NCBI RefSeq assembly: GCF_023502395.1
Contig: NZ_JAMFMB010000021.1
Coordinates: 19,434-83,433, forward strand
Length of the DNA: 64,000 bases
Reading direction: 5' to 3'
Source: Ruegeria spongiae
GTDB taxonomy: Bacteria; Pseudomonadota; Alphaproteobacteria; Rhodobacterales; Rhodobacteraceae
Program-made: the position numbers and the translations under genes
The notes under the pieces: model-generated
Told to the model about the DNA's origin: nothing
The model's input: the letters and a program-made list of their open reading frames with translations, nothing else
Databases searched by the model: none
Shown: piece by piece, positions 53,637 through 62,314 of the stretch
Layout: the number at the start of each line of letters is the position of its first letter
Position numbering within the stretch: the first letter of the stretch is position 1

Positions 53637-54782
53637 ATGGCTTCTTATATTAACCTTCTGCCCGGGGATGTTGCCCCGGATTTTGTTCAACGTTCCTTGA
53701 AGAACCCGAAATTCGTGTTCAACTCATCCGCTGGTCGGTATTTGGTTTTGTGCTTCTTTTGCGGTGCGAGCAATCCACACAGTAAGGCTGCGCTGCAAGC
53801 GGTGCACAGACGCGAGGATCTGTTTGACGACAAATTCGCGAGCTTCTACGGCATTACGATCGATCCCTATGATGACGATCCAAATGGTCTGAAAGAGTAT
53901 TATCCCGGGTACCGGTTCTTTCTCGATTTCGATCTGAGCGTGAGCCGGCGTTATGGCGTGGTGGACAAGGATGCAACCGAACTGCCTCCGTCGCGGGAGG
54001 TACGCCGCCTCTGGATCGTGATTGATCCCACCATGCGTATCATGAAGCTGATCACGTTCAACCGGGATCAGAGCGATATTCCCGAGTTGTTGGCCTATCT
54101 CGATTCGCTTCCGCCGCCGGCCAGGTATTCCGGGCTTGAGCTGCAAGCGCCAATCATCGTCCTGCCAAACGTGTTCGAGAAAGAGTTCTGCGAAGAATTG
54201 ATCAGCCTCTACGAGGCTGATGGTGGGACCGAGACCGGGTTCATGCAGGATGTGGACGGAAAGACCGTTGCCAAAATTGACCGGTCGCACAAGAGTCGCC
54301 GGGATTTCGTTGTCAAAGACCAGGACCTGATCTCGAAATTGCAGGGCAGATTCTACCGCCGCGTGGTGCCGGAGATCTCCAAGATACACCAGTTCCACGT
54401 AACCCGCATGGAGCGCTATATCGTCTCTTGTTACTCCGAGGAGGATGGCGGTCATTTCCGGCCGCATCGCGACAACACGACTAAGGGCACCGCGCATCGG
54501 CGCTTTGCAGTGTCGGTCAATCTCAACTCCGATTTTGACGGCGGAGAGGTGTCCTTTCCCGAATACGGATCCCGCAGCTTCAAAGCACCGCCGGGCGGGG
54601 CAGTCATCTTTTCCTGTTCTCTGCTCCATGCGGTGTCAAAGGTCACGCGCGGTCGCCGATATGCCTTCCTGCCGTTTCTCTATGATGACGCGGCCGCCGA
54701 AATCCGTGAGCGGAACAACAAATATCTTGGCGAGGATGTCGGGACTTACAAAGACCCGGCGACCGTCACGTCCCCGGGGTGA
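53637..54782 (+). CDS. Peroxiredoxin-like domain fused to a 2-oxoglutarate/Fe(II) oxygenase
   Basis: A 381-residue two-domain protein. Residues 5-160 look like an AhpC/TSA thioredoxin fold (LLPGDVAPDFVQRSL, then LVLCFFCGASNPHS), but the T-x-x-C peroxidatic motif is not evident, so this half may be structural or sensory. Residues 171-355 are a prolyl 4-hydroxylase-type double-stranded helix: iron ligands His277 and Asp279 (HRD), distal His331, and Arg341 ten residues later, where family members bind 2-oxoglutarate. The hydroxylation target is unknown. It converges with dddP, and the ribosome binding site lies far upstream. Confidence 0.82.
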   Translation: MASYINLLPGDVAPDFVQRSLKNPKFVFNSSAGRYLVLCFFCGASNPHSKAALQAVHRREDLFDDKFASFYGITIDPYDDDPNGLKEYYPGYRFFLDFDLSVSRRYGVVDKDATELPPSREVRRLWIVIDPTMRIMKLITFNRDQSDIPELLAYLDSLPPPARYSGLELQAPIIVLPNVFEKEFCEELISLYEADGGTETGFMQDVDGKTVAKIDRSHKSRRDFVVKDQDLISKLQGRFYRRVVPEISKIHQFHVTRMERYIVSCYSEEDGGHFRPHRDNTTKGTAHRRFAVSVNLNSDFDGGEVSFPEYGSRSFKAPPGGAVIFSCSLLHAVSKVTRGRRYAFLPFLYDDAAAEIRERNNKYLGEDVGTYKDPATVTSPG

Positions 54783-54789
54783 GGCAGCG

Positions 54790-56136
54790 CTAAGCCCCCC
54801 CTCCCATCAATGCCGCATCAAACGGATAGGTGGTCAGGTTCTCATATCCGTCCTCGGTGATCAGAACCTGATCTTCGAGCTTGATCGAGAAATCGCCGCC
54901 AACTTCGCCCACCGCCGCCTCGACACACAGCACCATGCCTGGCTCCAGCGCATAGTCGTAGGCGCCGGGCACCGCCTTGTCGGGATAGGCCACCAGCGGC
55001 CATTCATCGCACAGGCCCACCCCGTGCATCAGGCAGCCGTATTTCTGTGCCTGGTACTTGTCATCAAGCCGATGGGTGTTGGCGCTGAGTTCCGGGATCA
55101 TCACGCCGGGTTTCAGCATCTCCATATTGGTCATGATATGCTCATGCGCGTGCTGCATGGCATAGACCATGTCAGGACGTGGCGGCTCATCCCCGATCCA
55201 CCAAGTCCGGCTGATATCGACGCAGATCCCGTAGGACCCGATCAGGTCGGTATCAAAGGCGATGATCTCGTTGTTTTGCGTGACCCGAGGCCCGCATTCC
55301 TGAAACCAGGGATTGGTGCGTTGGCCCGAGGACAGCAGCCGGGTCTCGATCCACTCGCCGCCGCGGCGGATGTTTTCGGCGTGCAAAACCGCCCAGATAT
55401 CATCCTCGGAGGTTACGCCATCGCCCACATTGGCCCGCGCGAAATCCTCCATCGCCCGCACGGCGGTTTCGCAGGCGTGGCTGGCGCAGCGCATGGCGAG
55501 GATTTCGTCGGGGCCTTTGACAGAGCGTGATTTCTCGGTGACTTCTTCGCCTTCCATGATCTCGAACCCCTGCGCCTCAAGCGCGCGCAGCCCGTGCAGC
55601 ATCACCTTGTCCACCGCCAGCCGCATATTGCCCGGCGCGTGTTCTTGCAGCAGCACCCGCACCTCGTTCGAGAACACGTCCGCCGCCACATCCAGCTTGT
55701 CGCCCCGGTCGAAATAGAACAGGTCCGCGCCCGAGCGTTGTTCGCGCACCAGCGGGTTGAATTTGCTGAGGAAAGGTGCGTTCTTGTAGTCCCAGATCAC
55801 CATGTATCCATCCGCGCAAAGCAGCACCGCGCGAAACGGGTTATGGGTGTTCCAGAGCTGCATATTGGTGCTGTCGGTGGCGTAGCGGATGTTGAGCGGG
55901 TCAAACATCAACAGCCCGCCGTAGTCGCGATCAACGATATGCCGGGTCAGGCGCTGCCAGCGATGTTCGCGCATACGGGCCAGATCGGGCAGGTGCAGCC
56001 CCGCACCCTTCCATTCCGAAAAGGCAAGCTGTGTCGGGCCGATCTCGACCCGGTCCATATCGTTTGGGGTGCCGTCCCCCAGAGTTGCGCCGCGTGTGGG
56101 GTCGATCTTGCGGCTGTCGCGATAGTGGGTATCCAC
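54790..56136 (-). CDS. dddP: Dimethylsulfoniopropionate (DMSP) lyase DddP
   Basis: A 448-residue M24-fold metalloenzyme that splits the algal osmolyte DMSP into dimethyl sulfide and acrylate. The opening RKIDPTRGATLGDGTPND and GPTQLAFSEW are characteristic of roseobacter DddP. The residues described for the Ruegeria lacuscaerulensis enzyme are all present at the same numbers: Asp295, Asp297, Asp307, His371, Glu406 and Glu421 for the metal site, Tyr366, and the proposed base Asp377. The gene converges with the oxygenase fusion and is divergent from a DUF3445 gene. No DMSP transporter gene is adjacent. Confidence 0.95.
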   Translation of the reverse strand: MDTHYRDSRKIDPTRGATLGDGTPNDMDRVEIGPTQLAFSEWKGAGLHLPDLARMREHRWQRLTRHIVDRDYGGLLMFDPLNIRYATDSTNMQLWNTHNPFRAVLLCADGYMVIWDYKNAPFLSKFNPLVREQRSGADLFYFDRGDKLDVAADVFSNEVRVLLQEHAPGNMRLAVDKVMLHGLRALEAQGFEIMEGEEVTEKSRSVKGPDEILAMRCASHACETAVRAMEDFARANVGDGVTSEDDIWAVLHAENIRRGGEWIETRLLSSGQRTNPWFQECGPRVTQNNEIIAFDTDLIGSYGICVDISRTWWIGDEPPRPDMVYAMQHAHEHIMTNMEMLKPGVMIPELSANTHRLDDKYQAQKYGCLMHGVGLCDEWPLVAYPDKAVPGAYDYALEPGMVLCVEAAVGEVGGDFSIKLEDQVLITEDGYENLTTYPFDAALMGGGA

Positions 56137-56260
56137 GGTGGCTCTCCCCTTGGCTGGGGTAAGTTGAGCGCAGTTTGGCGCCGCAATCCCGGACGATTGC
56201 GACCTGTGGCCATGTCGTTTTTGGGCCGACAGCAGCGCGGCTTGGTGCTAATTCGCTGTC

Positions 56261-56992
56261 ATGACGGCCATTCTTCAACGCACCATACCCTATGATCCCC
56301 TGACGCCACGACCCCTGCCGGGGATCGCGCCAGTGCGCATGAAGGACTGGCTGCTGCGCGATGAGGCCTTTGCCGCGCAGATGGCGCAGCGTGCGGCGTT
56401 GCTGGGGGCGCGGCGCAATGATGTTCTGGCGTTGCACGAGTCGGCGCGCCCGGCGGCAGAAGAACTGCTCGATCTGGTGTTGAGCCTTGCTTATCCCGGG
56501 GCAGGGCCGCAGGTGACCCGCCCCGATGGCGTGCGCGTCACCATCGATCGCGCCGACCCGTTGGCCACGCTGGGGCAATTGGTGCAGGAAGACCTGTGCA
56601 TCCTGCTCAAACAGGGTGACGAGCACGTACTGACCGGCGCGGTGCTGTGTTTTCCCGCAAGCTGGATGCTGGCCGAGAAATACCTGCGCCCCCTGGTCGC
56701 GATCCATGAGCCGGTCGCCCCTTATGACGGGAGCATCGCCAAACGCGTCCAGCGCCTGTTTGACGGGGTGCAGCCCGAGCGTCCGCTCTGGCGATTCAAC
56801 GCGCTCTGGTACGTCGATCCCGCACTGCACCAGCCGCGCAGCATGCATGACCGCCGGGACGCGCCAGCGGCAAAAACGGCTGACTATCTGCGCAGCGAAC
56901 GGCAATGCATCCTGCGACTGCCGCAGACCCGTGCGGTGATCTTTTCCATCCACACCTATGTGCTGGCCCGGGCTGACATCGCGCCGACGTAA
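56261..56992 (+). CDS. DUF3445 family protein, haem-dependent oxidative N-demethylase type
   Basis: A 243-residue protein of the DUF3445 family, which includes the haem-binding subunit of dimethylamine oxidative N-demethylase. Matches include LPGIAPVRMKDWLLRDE at 18-34, VQEDLCILLK with acidic neighbours, ASWMLAEKYLRPLVAIHEPV near 128-147, and IFSIHTYVL near the end with a His that could ligate haem. Only this one subunit is present. Divergent from dddP across 124 bases, so a link to DMSP or methylamine metabolism is suggestive but unproven. Confidence 0.82.
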   Translation: MTAILQRTIPYDPLTPRPLPGIAPVRMKDWLLRDEAFAAQMAQRAALLGARRNDVLALHESARPAAEELLDLVLSLAYPGAGPQVTRPDGVRVTIDRADPLATLGQLVQEDLCILLKQGDEHVLTGAVLCFPASWMLAEKYLRPLVAIHEPVAPYDGSIAKRVQRLFDGVQPERPLWRFNALWYVDPALHQPRSMHDRRDAPAAKTADYLRSERQCILRLPQTRAVIFSIHTYVLARADIAPT

Positions 56993-56995
56993 GAA

Positions 56996-57018
56996 CGCCC
57001 CGTCCAATGAACGGGGCG
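56996..57018 (+). terminator. Terminator hairpin after DUF3445
   Basis: CGCCCCGT (56996-57003) pairs perfectly with ACGGGGCG (57011-57018) around seven bases, right after the DUF3445 stop and before the convergent gene at 57061. No T-run follows. Confidence 0.6.
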
Positions 57019-57060
57019 ATCTTACAGGCACGAGAGAGACGGTGAGAGAGAGAGACTACA

Positions 57061-58002
57061 TCACAAAAAGAAGGATGTTACGCTGTCGATCATGCCAGTG
57101 TTCTTGTAGATCATAATCGAGCTGGTGAGAGCCAGCACATGGGTGTTGAGGCGGAAATCCTCGCCTTTGATCAGATTGACCGCCGCCATCGACACCGCCA
57201 CGGGGGCGGAGACGAAATAGAGGCAACCGGTCATGCTCCAGCTGGTCAGCCGCCGAATGTCGTTTTCGGGCTGATCTTCCAGGGCGATCGCCTCCAGCTC
57301 GGCGGGCAGCGGCTCGGTCCGGAAAGACAGCGCCAGCGCTTCTTCCTCGGACAGTTCGACCAGGCCCAGTCTGCCGCAATGTGGTGTGTGGGCCGACACG
57401 TAGTCGTAATGGGTCGTCAGCTCTGCGACCTCTTCTTCGATAGGTGCGAACCGCTCGCCATTGTTGACAATGATCTGTTTGCGGTCACGCCCCCGTTTTG
57501 GGGAGAGATTTGCAAAGGCTCCCATGAACTGCTCGACGGTTAAGGACACATCCGAGTCGAGCCACTCGATCGACTCGCTCGAATTCAGATCCACCATCCG
57601 GTACAGCATCACTACCAAGATCAGCTCGGACACATCCGGATCGTCAAGCTCGGGGGATACCGGTGTCAGGATGATGGAGAGGCGGGATTTGGCCTGGGTT
57701 CCATCGGTTTCTCCTCTGGAGTTCAGGCCCGCCACGCGGTCCAGCCGCGTCGCACGCGTTTCCGTGCTCAGCGCGTCGCCATAGGTCAGCGTGACCAGGT
57801 ATTGGCTGGTGACGATGCGCGCTTCTTGCGCCCCCACCAGGGTTTGCCGTTCGACCATATGGCCGTGATCTTCCAGCGTTGCGGCCGCGATCCGGCCAAA
57901 GCGGTCGATCGCACCATCTTCGCTGCCCTGGAATACCAGTCCACCGTGATACCTGCCCGTATCCGTCACTGTTCCAACCCTCCACGTGATTGTGTTCACC
58001 AA
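57061..58002 (-). CDS. Conserved hypothetical protein, acidic
   Basis: A 313-residue acidic protein I do not recognise. It begins with beta-rich sequence (ITWRVGTVTDTGRYHGGLVF), has Asp/Glu-rich stretches around residues 113-185, including SPKRGRDRKQIIVNNGERF, and a hydrophobic segment at about 258-280 (SMTGCLYFVSAPVAVSMAAVN) that may be a single membrane helix or a buried core. No cysteine motif. It converges with DUF3445. A roseobacter-specific protein is a reasonable guess. Confidence 0.6.
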   Translation of the reverse strand: MVNTITWRVGTVTDTGRYHGGLVFQGSEDGAIDRFGRIAAATLEDHGHMVERQTLVGAQEARIVTSQYLVTLTYGDALSTETRATRLDRVAGLNSRGETDGTQAKSRLSIILTPVSPELDDPDVSELILVVMLYRMVDLNSSESIEWLDSDVSLTVEQFMGAFANLSPKRGRDRKQIIVNNGERFAPIEEEVAELTTHYDYVSAHTPHCGRLGLVELSEEEALALSFRTEPLPAELEAIALEDQPENDIRRLTSWSMTGCLYFVSAPVAVSMAAVNLIKGEDFRLNTHVLALTSSIMIYKNTGMIDSVTSFFL

Positions 58003-58167
58003 TTAATCTAAAAGGCGAAGAGGGAGAAACTGTGACGGTGATTGCCGGATTCGAGGCAGTCCGGTGCATATCGGCGGATTGATGCCAATCCGGAAACCCG
58101 TTCATTTTATGGTGAACTGGCCCATTCATGAGGGAAATGTGGCGGCATCGTGGCACGGTTGCGGCGG

Positions 58168-58965
58168 TCAGCCGTCAATGCGCGCGCCCATGATGGCGAT
58201 CGACTGCTGATAGACCGTGGCCGCGTTCCACTGTTTTATCACGGTGAAATTGGGTTCGCCGGGTTGATAGCCCTTGCCGGGTTTCCAGCCTTTTTGGCGC
58301 AGAAAGTTGGCGGTCGAGGCCAGCGCGTCTGTCAAGTTGTAAAAATCGACCCGCCCGTCACCGGTCGCATCGACGCCATAGATCATCGCGTTGCCGGGCA
58401 GAAACTGCGTGTGGCCCAGCTCGCCATGTTTGGCGCCCAAAGTGGCGGGGGTGATGGCGCCCTGATCAACCAGTTTCAGCGCGCCGATGGCATGGGGGAT
58501 GAAGAACTCGGACCGGCGGCAATCATAAGCCAGCGTCACGATGGCCGAGACCACCTGGCTGTCGCCCATGAAATTGCCGAACCCCGTCTCCATCCCGTGG
58601 ATGGCCAGCAGCACGCCGCTGGGCACACCATATTGCCGTTCCAGCGCGGCATAGAAATTGGCGTTGCGCGCCTTGCGCTTGCGCCCCTGCGTCACGATCG
58701 TGTCGGCGCCACGGATGCGCATGAACTTGTCGAGCGTGTATTTGAAGCTTTTCTGATTGCGGTCGGCGGCAATGGTGCGATTGGCATATTGCGCGCCGGC
58801 CAGTGCCTGCCGTCCCTTATTCTTCACGCCTGCCTTGCGGGCCTGCTTGTCGAAATCCTGTTTCCAGGCTTCGAACCCGGCACTGGTATTGCCGCAACTG
58901 GCGGCCTGCGCCGCAAGCGGCGCGGCAAGAGACAGGATAAGGGCAAGGCAGGTCAGGGATCGCAT
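58168..58965 (-). CDS. Lytic murein transglycosylase, MltB family
   Basis: A 265-residue exported peptidoglycan-cleaving enzyme. Signal peptide to about residue 21 (LAAPLAAQA before ASCGN). Catalytic Glu126 is in AIHGMETGFGNFMGDS, followed by the family motif LGHTQFLPGN and by the DFYNLTDALASTANFLRQKGW segment, all standard for slt2/MltB. It cuts the MurNAc-GlcNAc bond to give 1,6-anhydromuramoyl products, for cell wall turnover. It precedes no cell wall operon. Confidence 0.9.
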   Translation of the reverse strand: MRSLTCLALILSLAAPLAAQAASCGNTSAGFEAWKQDFDKQARKAGVKNKGRQALAGAQYANRTIAADRNQKSFKYTLDKFMRIRGADTIVTQGRKRKARNANFYAALERQYGVPSGVLLAIHGMETGFGNFMGDSQVVSAIVTLAYDCRRSEFFIPHAIGALKLVDQGAITPATLGAKHGELGHTQFLPGNAMIYGVDATGDGRVDFYNLTDALASTANFLRQKGWKPGKGYQPGEPNFTVIKQWNAATVYQQSIAIMGARIDG

Positions 58966-59002
58966 GGCAGACTCACTCTCGGATCAAAGGGTCAGGGCGG
59001 GG

Positions 59003-59842
59003 TCACGGCATTGTCGGGGCGATGACATGCAACGCCTGCAGCGCCGCGCCCGGCTCGATCCCCGGCAGGGTTGTCTCAAAGAACTCCGCCATCGAGCCGT
59101 CTTCGTAAAGCTCCGCGATCACCCGGTCCACAAACAGGCGGAAATCGGTGTCGCCCCGAGTCAGCGCCAGCCCGTGTTTCTCGATCGTCAGAATCTGGTC
59201 GGACATCTTGAACCCGTCCTGCATCTTGCCGCCCGCGAAATTGACCAGCATGATGCTCTGATCGGCGAAATAGGCGTCGATCTCACCCTCGGCCATCGCC
59301 CGGAACCCTGCCTGATGCGAGACAAAGGGCACCATCTCGGCCTCGATACCGGCCTGTTCGAAGGACGCGCGCACCGCGCGTTCGGTCGTGGTCGCACCGC
59401 GCATGCCGACCTTCTTGCCCGCCAGATCGCTCAGATTCTCGCCGCCATCCTTAGGCAGCATCAGCGCGGTGCCATCCACATAGGTCGGGACCGAGAAATC
59501 GACCTCTTCGCGCCGCTCCAGCGTGATCGTGGCCGCACCGCAGAGAATGTCGATCTCGCCGCTGGCGATCTTGTCGAACCGGTCCTTGGTGTCGACCGCG
59601 ATATAGGTCGCGTTGAGATTGTCGATCTCAAGGTGGTTGGCGAGGCTCTGCGCGATCCGGTCGCAGATCAGCACGGAATAGCCTGCGGGCTGTCCTTCGG
59701 TGTTGAAATAGGACAGCGGGATCGCGTCGGCGCGAATGCCAATGTTGAATTGTCCGGTCTCGCGGATACGGTCCAGCGTCTGGGCCGGGGCGGTGGTGGC
59801 CAATGTGGTGGCCAGGGCAAGGCTTGTGAGAAGAAAACGCAT
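59003..59842 (-). CDS. Amino-acid ABC transporter-type solute-binding protein (SBP_bac_3)
   Basis: A 279-residue periplasmic binding protein of the family used for polar amino acids. Signal peptide to about residue 20 (LATTAPAQ), then the family opening LDRIRETGQFNIGIRADAIP and the hinge-region motif DLAGKKVGMRGATTTERAVRA near 140-160. ATG 59842 is chosen; ATG 59854 would add four residues before the signal. No permease gene is adjacent, so it is an orphan like the TRAP protein at 338-1354. Substrate unknown. Confidence 0.85.
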   Translation of the reverse strand: MRFLLTSLALATTLATTAPAQTLDRIRETGQFNIGIRADAIPLSYFNTEGQPAGYSVLICDRIAQSLANHLEIDNLNATYIAVDTKDRFDKIASGEIDILCGAATITLERREEVDFSVPTYVDGTALMLPKDGGENLSDLAGKKVGMRGATTTERAVRASFEQAGIEAEMVPFVSHQAGFRAMAEGEIDAYFADQSIMLVNFAGGKMQDGFKMSDQILTIEKHGLALTRGDTDFRLFVDRVIAELYEDGSMAEFFETTLPGIEPGAALQALHVIAPTMP

Positions 59843-59934
59843 CAAATCATCCAATCAGGTCATTTGAGAGGGACGATAGCGGGCGTTGCCACAACCCTAA
59901 AGAGGAAATGCGCGCGATCTCATCCGCCAGCATT

Positions 59935-60213
59935 TCATAATGCGCGTTGTAGATCCTCAGCCGTCAGAACCGGTTGAATTTCAATGGCTGCGTCAAGCGC
60001 CGCAAACAGCGGCTCGTTGATGGCCGGCATGCGGGCCTGATCCGATTCCTCGAATATCACGATGCCCATGCGCTTTCCGTCTTCGAGCGCAAAATAAGAG
60101 GCTTCGGCATTCACCTCCCGGACCAGATCGGCAATGGCTTTGCCGAGCGTGCCGTCGCGCTCGGCCTGATTCCCTTTCTCGACCGGAATGGTGAATTTCA
60201 ACATCAGGCGCAT
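59935..60213 (-). CDS. Conserved small protein, DUF3303-like
   Basis: A 92-residue soluble protein resembling small ferredoxin-fold domains such as DUF3303 (KFTIPVEKGNQAERDG, then KRMGIVIFEESDQARMPAINEPLF). Two starts, 60213 (MRLMLKFTIP) and 60204, are possible. No catalytic residues are evident. It stands alone between the binding protein and glnA. Confidence 0.65.
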   Translation of the reverse strand: MRLMLKFTIPVEKGNQAERDGTLGKAIADLVREVNAEASYFALEDGKRMGIVIFEESDQARMPAINEPLFAALDAAIEIQPVLTAEDLQRAL

Positions 60214-60310
60214 GGCTTTCTCCGTGTTCCGCGAACCGCATGATCGGGTCCAGCATCGGGCCGTATCGCGGGCGGGTCAAGCTGTGATGCGGGCACGTTG
60301 CGGGGAACGA

Positions 60311-60337
60311 AAAAAGGGCGCCATACAGGCGCCCTTT
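60311..60337 (-). terminator. Intrinsic terminator of the glnB-glnA operon
   Basis: AAAGGGCGCC (60313-60322) pairs perfectly with GGCGCCCTTT (60328-60337) around ATACA. On the minus strand the stem ends in TTTTTT, 26 bases after the glnA stop. Confidence 0.92.
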
Positions 60338-60362
60338 CAAACTTTTTGCGATCGAGTGTCGA

Positions 60363-61769
60363 TCAGCAGCTGTAATACATGCCGTATTCAACCGGATGCG
60401 GGGTGTGTTCGTAGGTTTCGACCTCTTCCATCTTGAGCTCGATATACCCCTCGATCTGGTCCTTGGTGAACACGTCGCCCTGCAGCAGGAAGTCGTGATC
60501 GGAGGCCAGCGCTTCCAGAGCTTCGCGCAAGCTGCCGCAGACGGTCGGGATACCGGCCAGTTCCTCGGCGGGCAGATCGTAGAGGTTCTTGTCCATCGCC
60601 TCGCCCGGATCGATCTTGTTCTTGATGCCGTCAAGACCGGCCATCAGCAGCGCCGCAAACGCCAGGTAGGGGTTTGCCGCCGGATCGGGGAAACGGGCCT
60701 CGACGCGCTTGGCTTTCGGGCTTTCGGTCCACGGAATACGCACGCAGCCCGAGCGGTTGCGGGCCGAATAGGCGCGCAGAACCGGGGCCTCGAAACCGGG
60801 GATCAGACGCTTGTAGCTGTTGGTCGCCGGGTTGGTGAAGGCGTTCAGCGTCTTGGCGTGTTTCAGAACACCACCGATGAACCACAGCGCCTCATCCGAC
60901 AGGTCGGCGTATTTGTCGCCGGCAAAGAGCGGCTTGCCCTCTTTCCAGATCGACATGTTCACATGCATGCCGGTGCCGTTGTCGCCCGCGATGGGCTTCG
61001 GCATGAAGGTCGCCGATTTGCCATAGGCATGCGCCACGTTGTGGATCACATATTTGTACTTCTGCAGTTCGTCGGCCTGTTTGGTCAGGCTGTCAAAGAT
61101 CAGACCCAGCTCGTGCTGGCACGAGGCCACCTCGTGGTGGTGCTTGTCGACCTTCATGCCCAGACGCTTCATGGTGGAGAGCATTTCCGAGCGCAGATCC
61201 TGGCTTTCGTCCACCGGGTTGACCGGGAAATAGCCGCCCTTGACGCCGGGCCGATGGCCCATATTGCCCATCTCATACTCGGTATCGGTGTTCCAGGACG
61301 CATCCGTGGCGTCGACCTCATAGGACACTTTGTTGATCGAGTTCGAGAAGCGCACATCGTCGAACAGGAAGAATTCGGCCTCGGGGCCCATGTAAGCCAC
61401 GTCACCGATGCCAGAGGCTTTCAGGTAAGCTTCGGCCTTCTGTGCGGTGCCGCGCGGGTCGCGATCATAGGCCTCGCCGGTATCCGGTTCCACCACCGAG
61501 CAATGCACGCAGATGGTTTTCTCGGCATAGAAGGGGTCAACATAGGCACTTTCGGTGTCGACCATCAGCTTCATGTCCGAGGCTTCGATCGATTTCCAGC
61601 CTGCGATGGACGAGCCGTCGAACATGAAGCCTTCTTCGAGGAAGTCTTCGTCGACCTGATCGGCCATCAGTGTTACGTGCTGCAGCTTGCCGCGCGGGTC
61701 GGTAAAACGGACATCGACATATTCTGCGTCTTCGTCGCGGATCAGCTGAAGAACTGCGTCCTTGCTCAT
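60363..61769 (-). CDS. glnA: Glutamine synthetase, type I
   Basis: A 468-residue enzyme that makes glutamine from glutamate, ammonia and ATP. The type I signature [18 protein letters not shown] lies near 52-69, the ATP-binding [19 protein letters not shown] segment near 260-278 and the adenylylation tyrosine in [11 protein letters not shown] near 394-404. The dodecamer is regulated by adenylylation through the adjacent PII protein. It is the second gene of glnB-glnA, 36 bases after glnB, and ends at an intrinsic terminator. Confidence 0.98.
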   Translation of the reverse strand: MSKDAVLQLIRDEDAEYVDVRFTDPRGKLQHVTLMADQVDEDFLEEGFMFDGSSIAGWKSIEASDMKLMVDTESAYVDPFYAEKTICVHCSVVEPDTGEAYDRDPRGTAQKAEAYLKASGIGDVAYMGPEAEFFLFDDVRFSNSINKVSYEVDATDASWNTDTEYEMGNMGHRPGVKGGYFPVNPVDESQDLRSEMLSTMKRLGMKVDKHHHEVASCQHELGLIFDSLTKQADELQKYKYVIHNVAHAYGKSATFMPKPIAGDNGTGMHVNMSIWKEGKPLFAGDKYADLSDEALWFIGGVLKHAKTLNAFTNPATNSYKRLIPGFEAPVLRAYSARNRSGCVRIPWTESPKAKRVEARFPDPAANPYLAFAALLMAGLDGIKNKIDPGEAMDKNLYDLPAEELAGIPTVCGSLREALEALASDHDFLLQGDVFTKDQIEGYIELKMEEVETYEHTPHPVEYGMYYSC

Positions 61770-61805
61770 TTTCGTTGGGTCCTCTGATTGGAGAATTTGG
61801 TAGAG

Positions 61806-62168
<363 letters not shown>

Positions 62169-62273
62169 TCAGTCCGGCTCAGATCATGTCTGAATAAGGG
62201 CCACAATCCGATAGTGGCGCCGGACCTGCCGGATCAAGGCGATTTCTAGCGCTCGGTCAAAAAATAGGCAAGT

Positions 62274-62290
62274 TGCACAAAAATTGCGCA
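62274..62290. promoter_or_regulatory. NtrC-like binding site upstream of glnB
   Basis: TGCACAAAAATTGCGCA agrees at 14 of 17 positions with the NtrC consensus TGCACTAAAATGGTGCA. It lies 130-146 bases upstream of the glnB start. I find no sigma-54 -24/-12 element between; in Rhodobacter capsulatus NtrC activates sigma-70 promoters, which fits. It is also only 24 bases upstream of the nnr start. Confidence 0.5.
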
Positions 62291-62314
62291 GTTTTGAATC
62301 ACGAGGGGTTTTCC

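Noticed and set aside
57031..57057. GA-rich simple repeat between convergent genes
   Set aside because: It is short, imperfect, and without protein or structural consequence that I can see.
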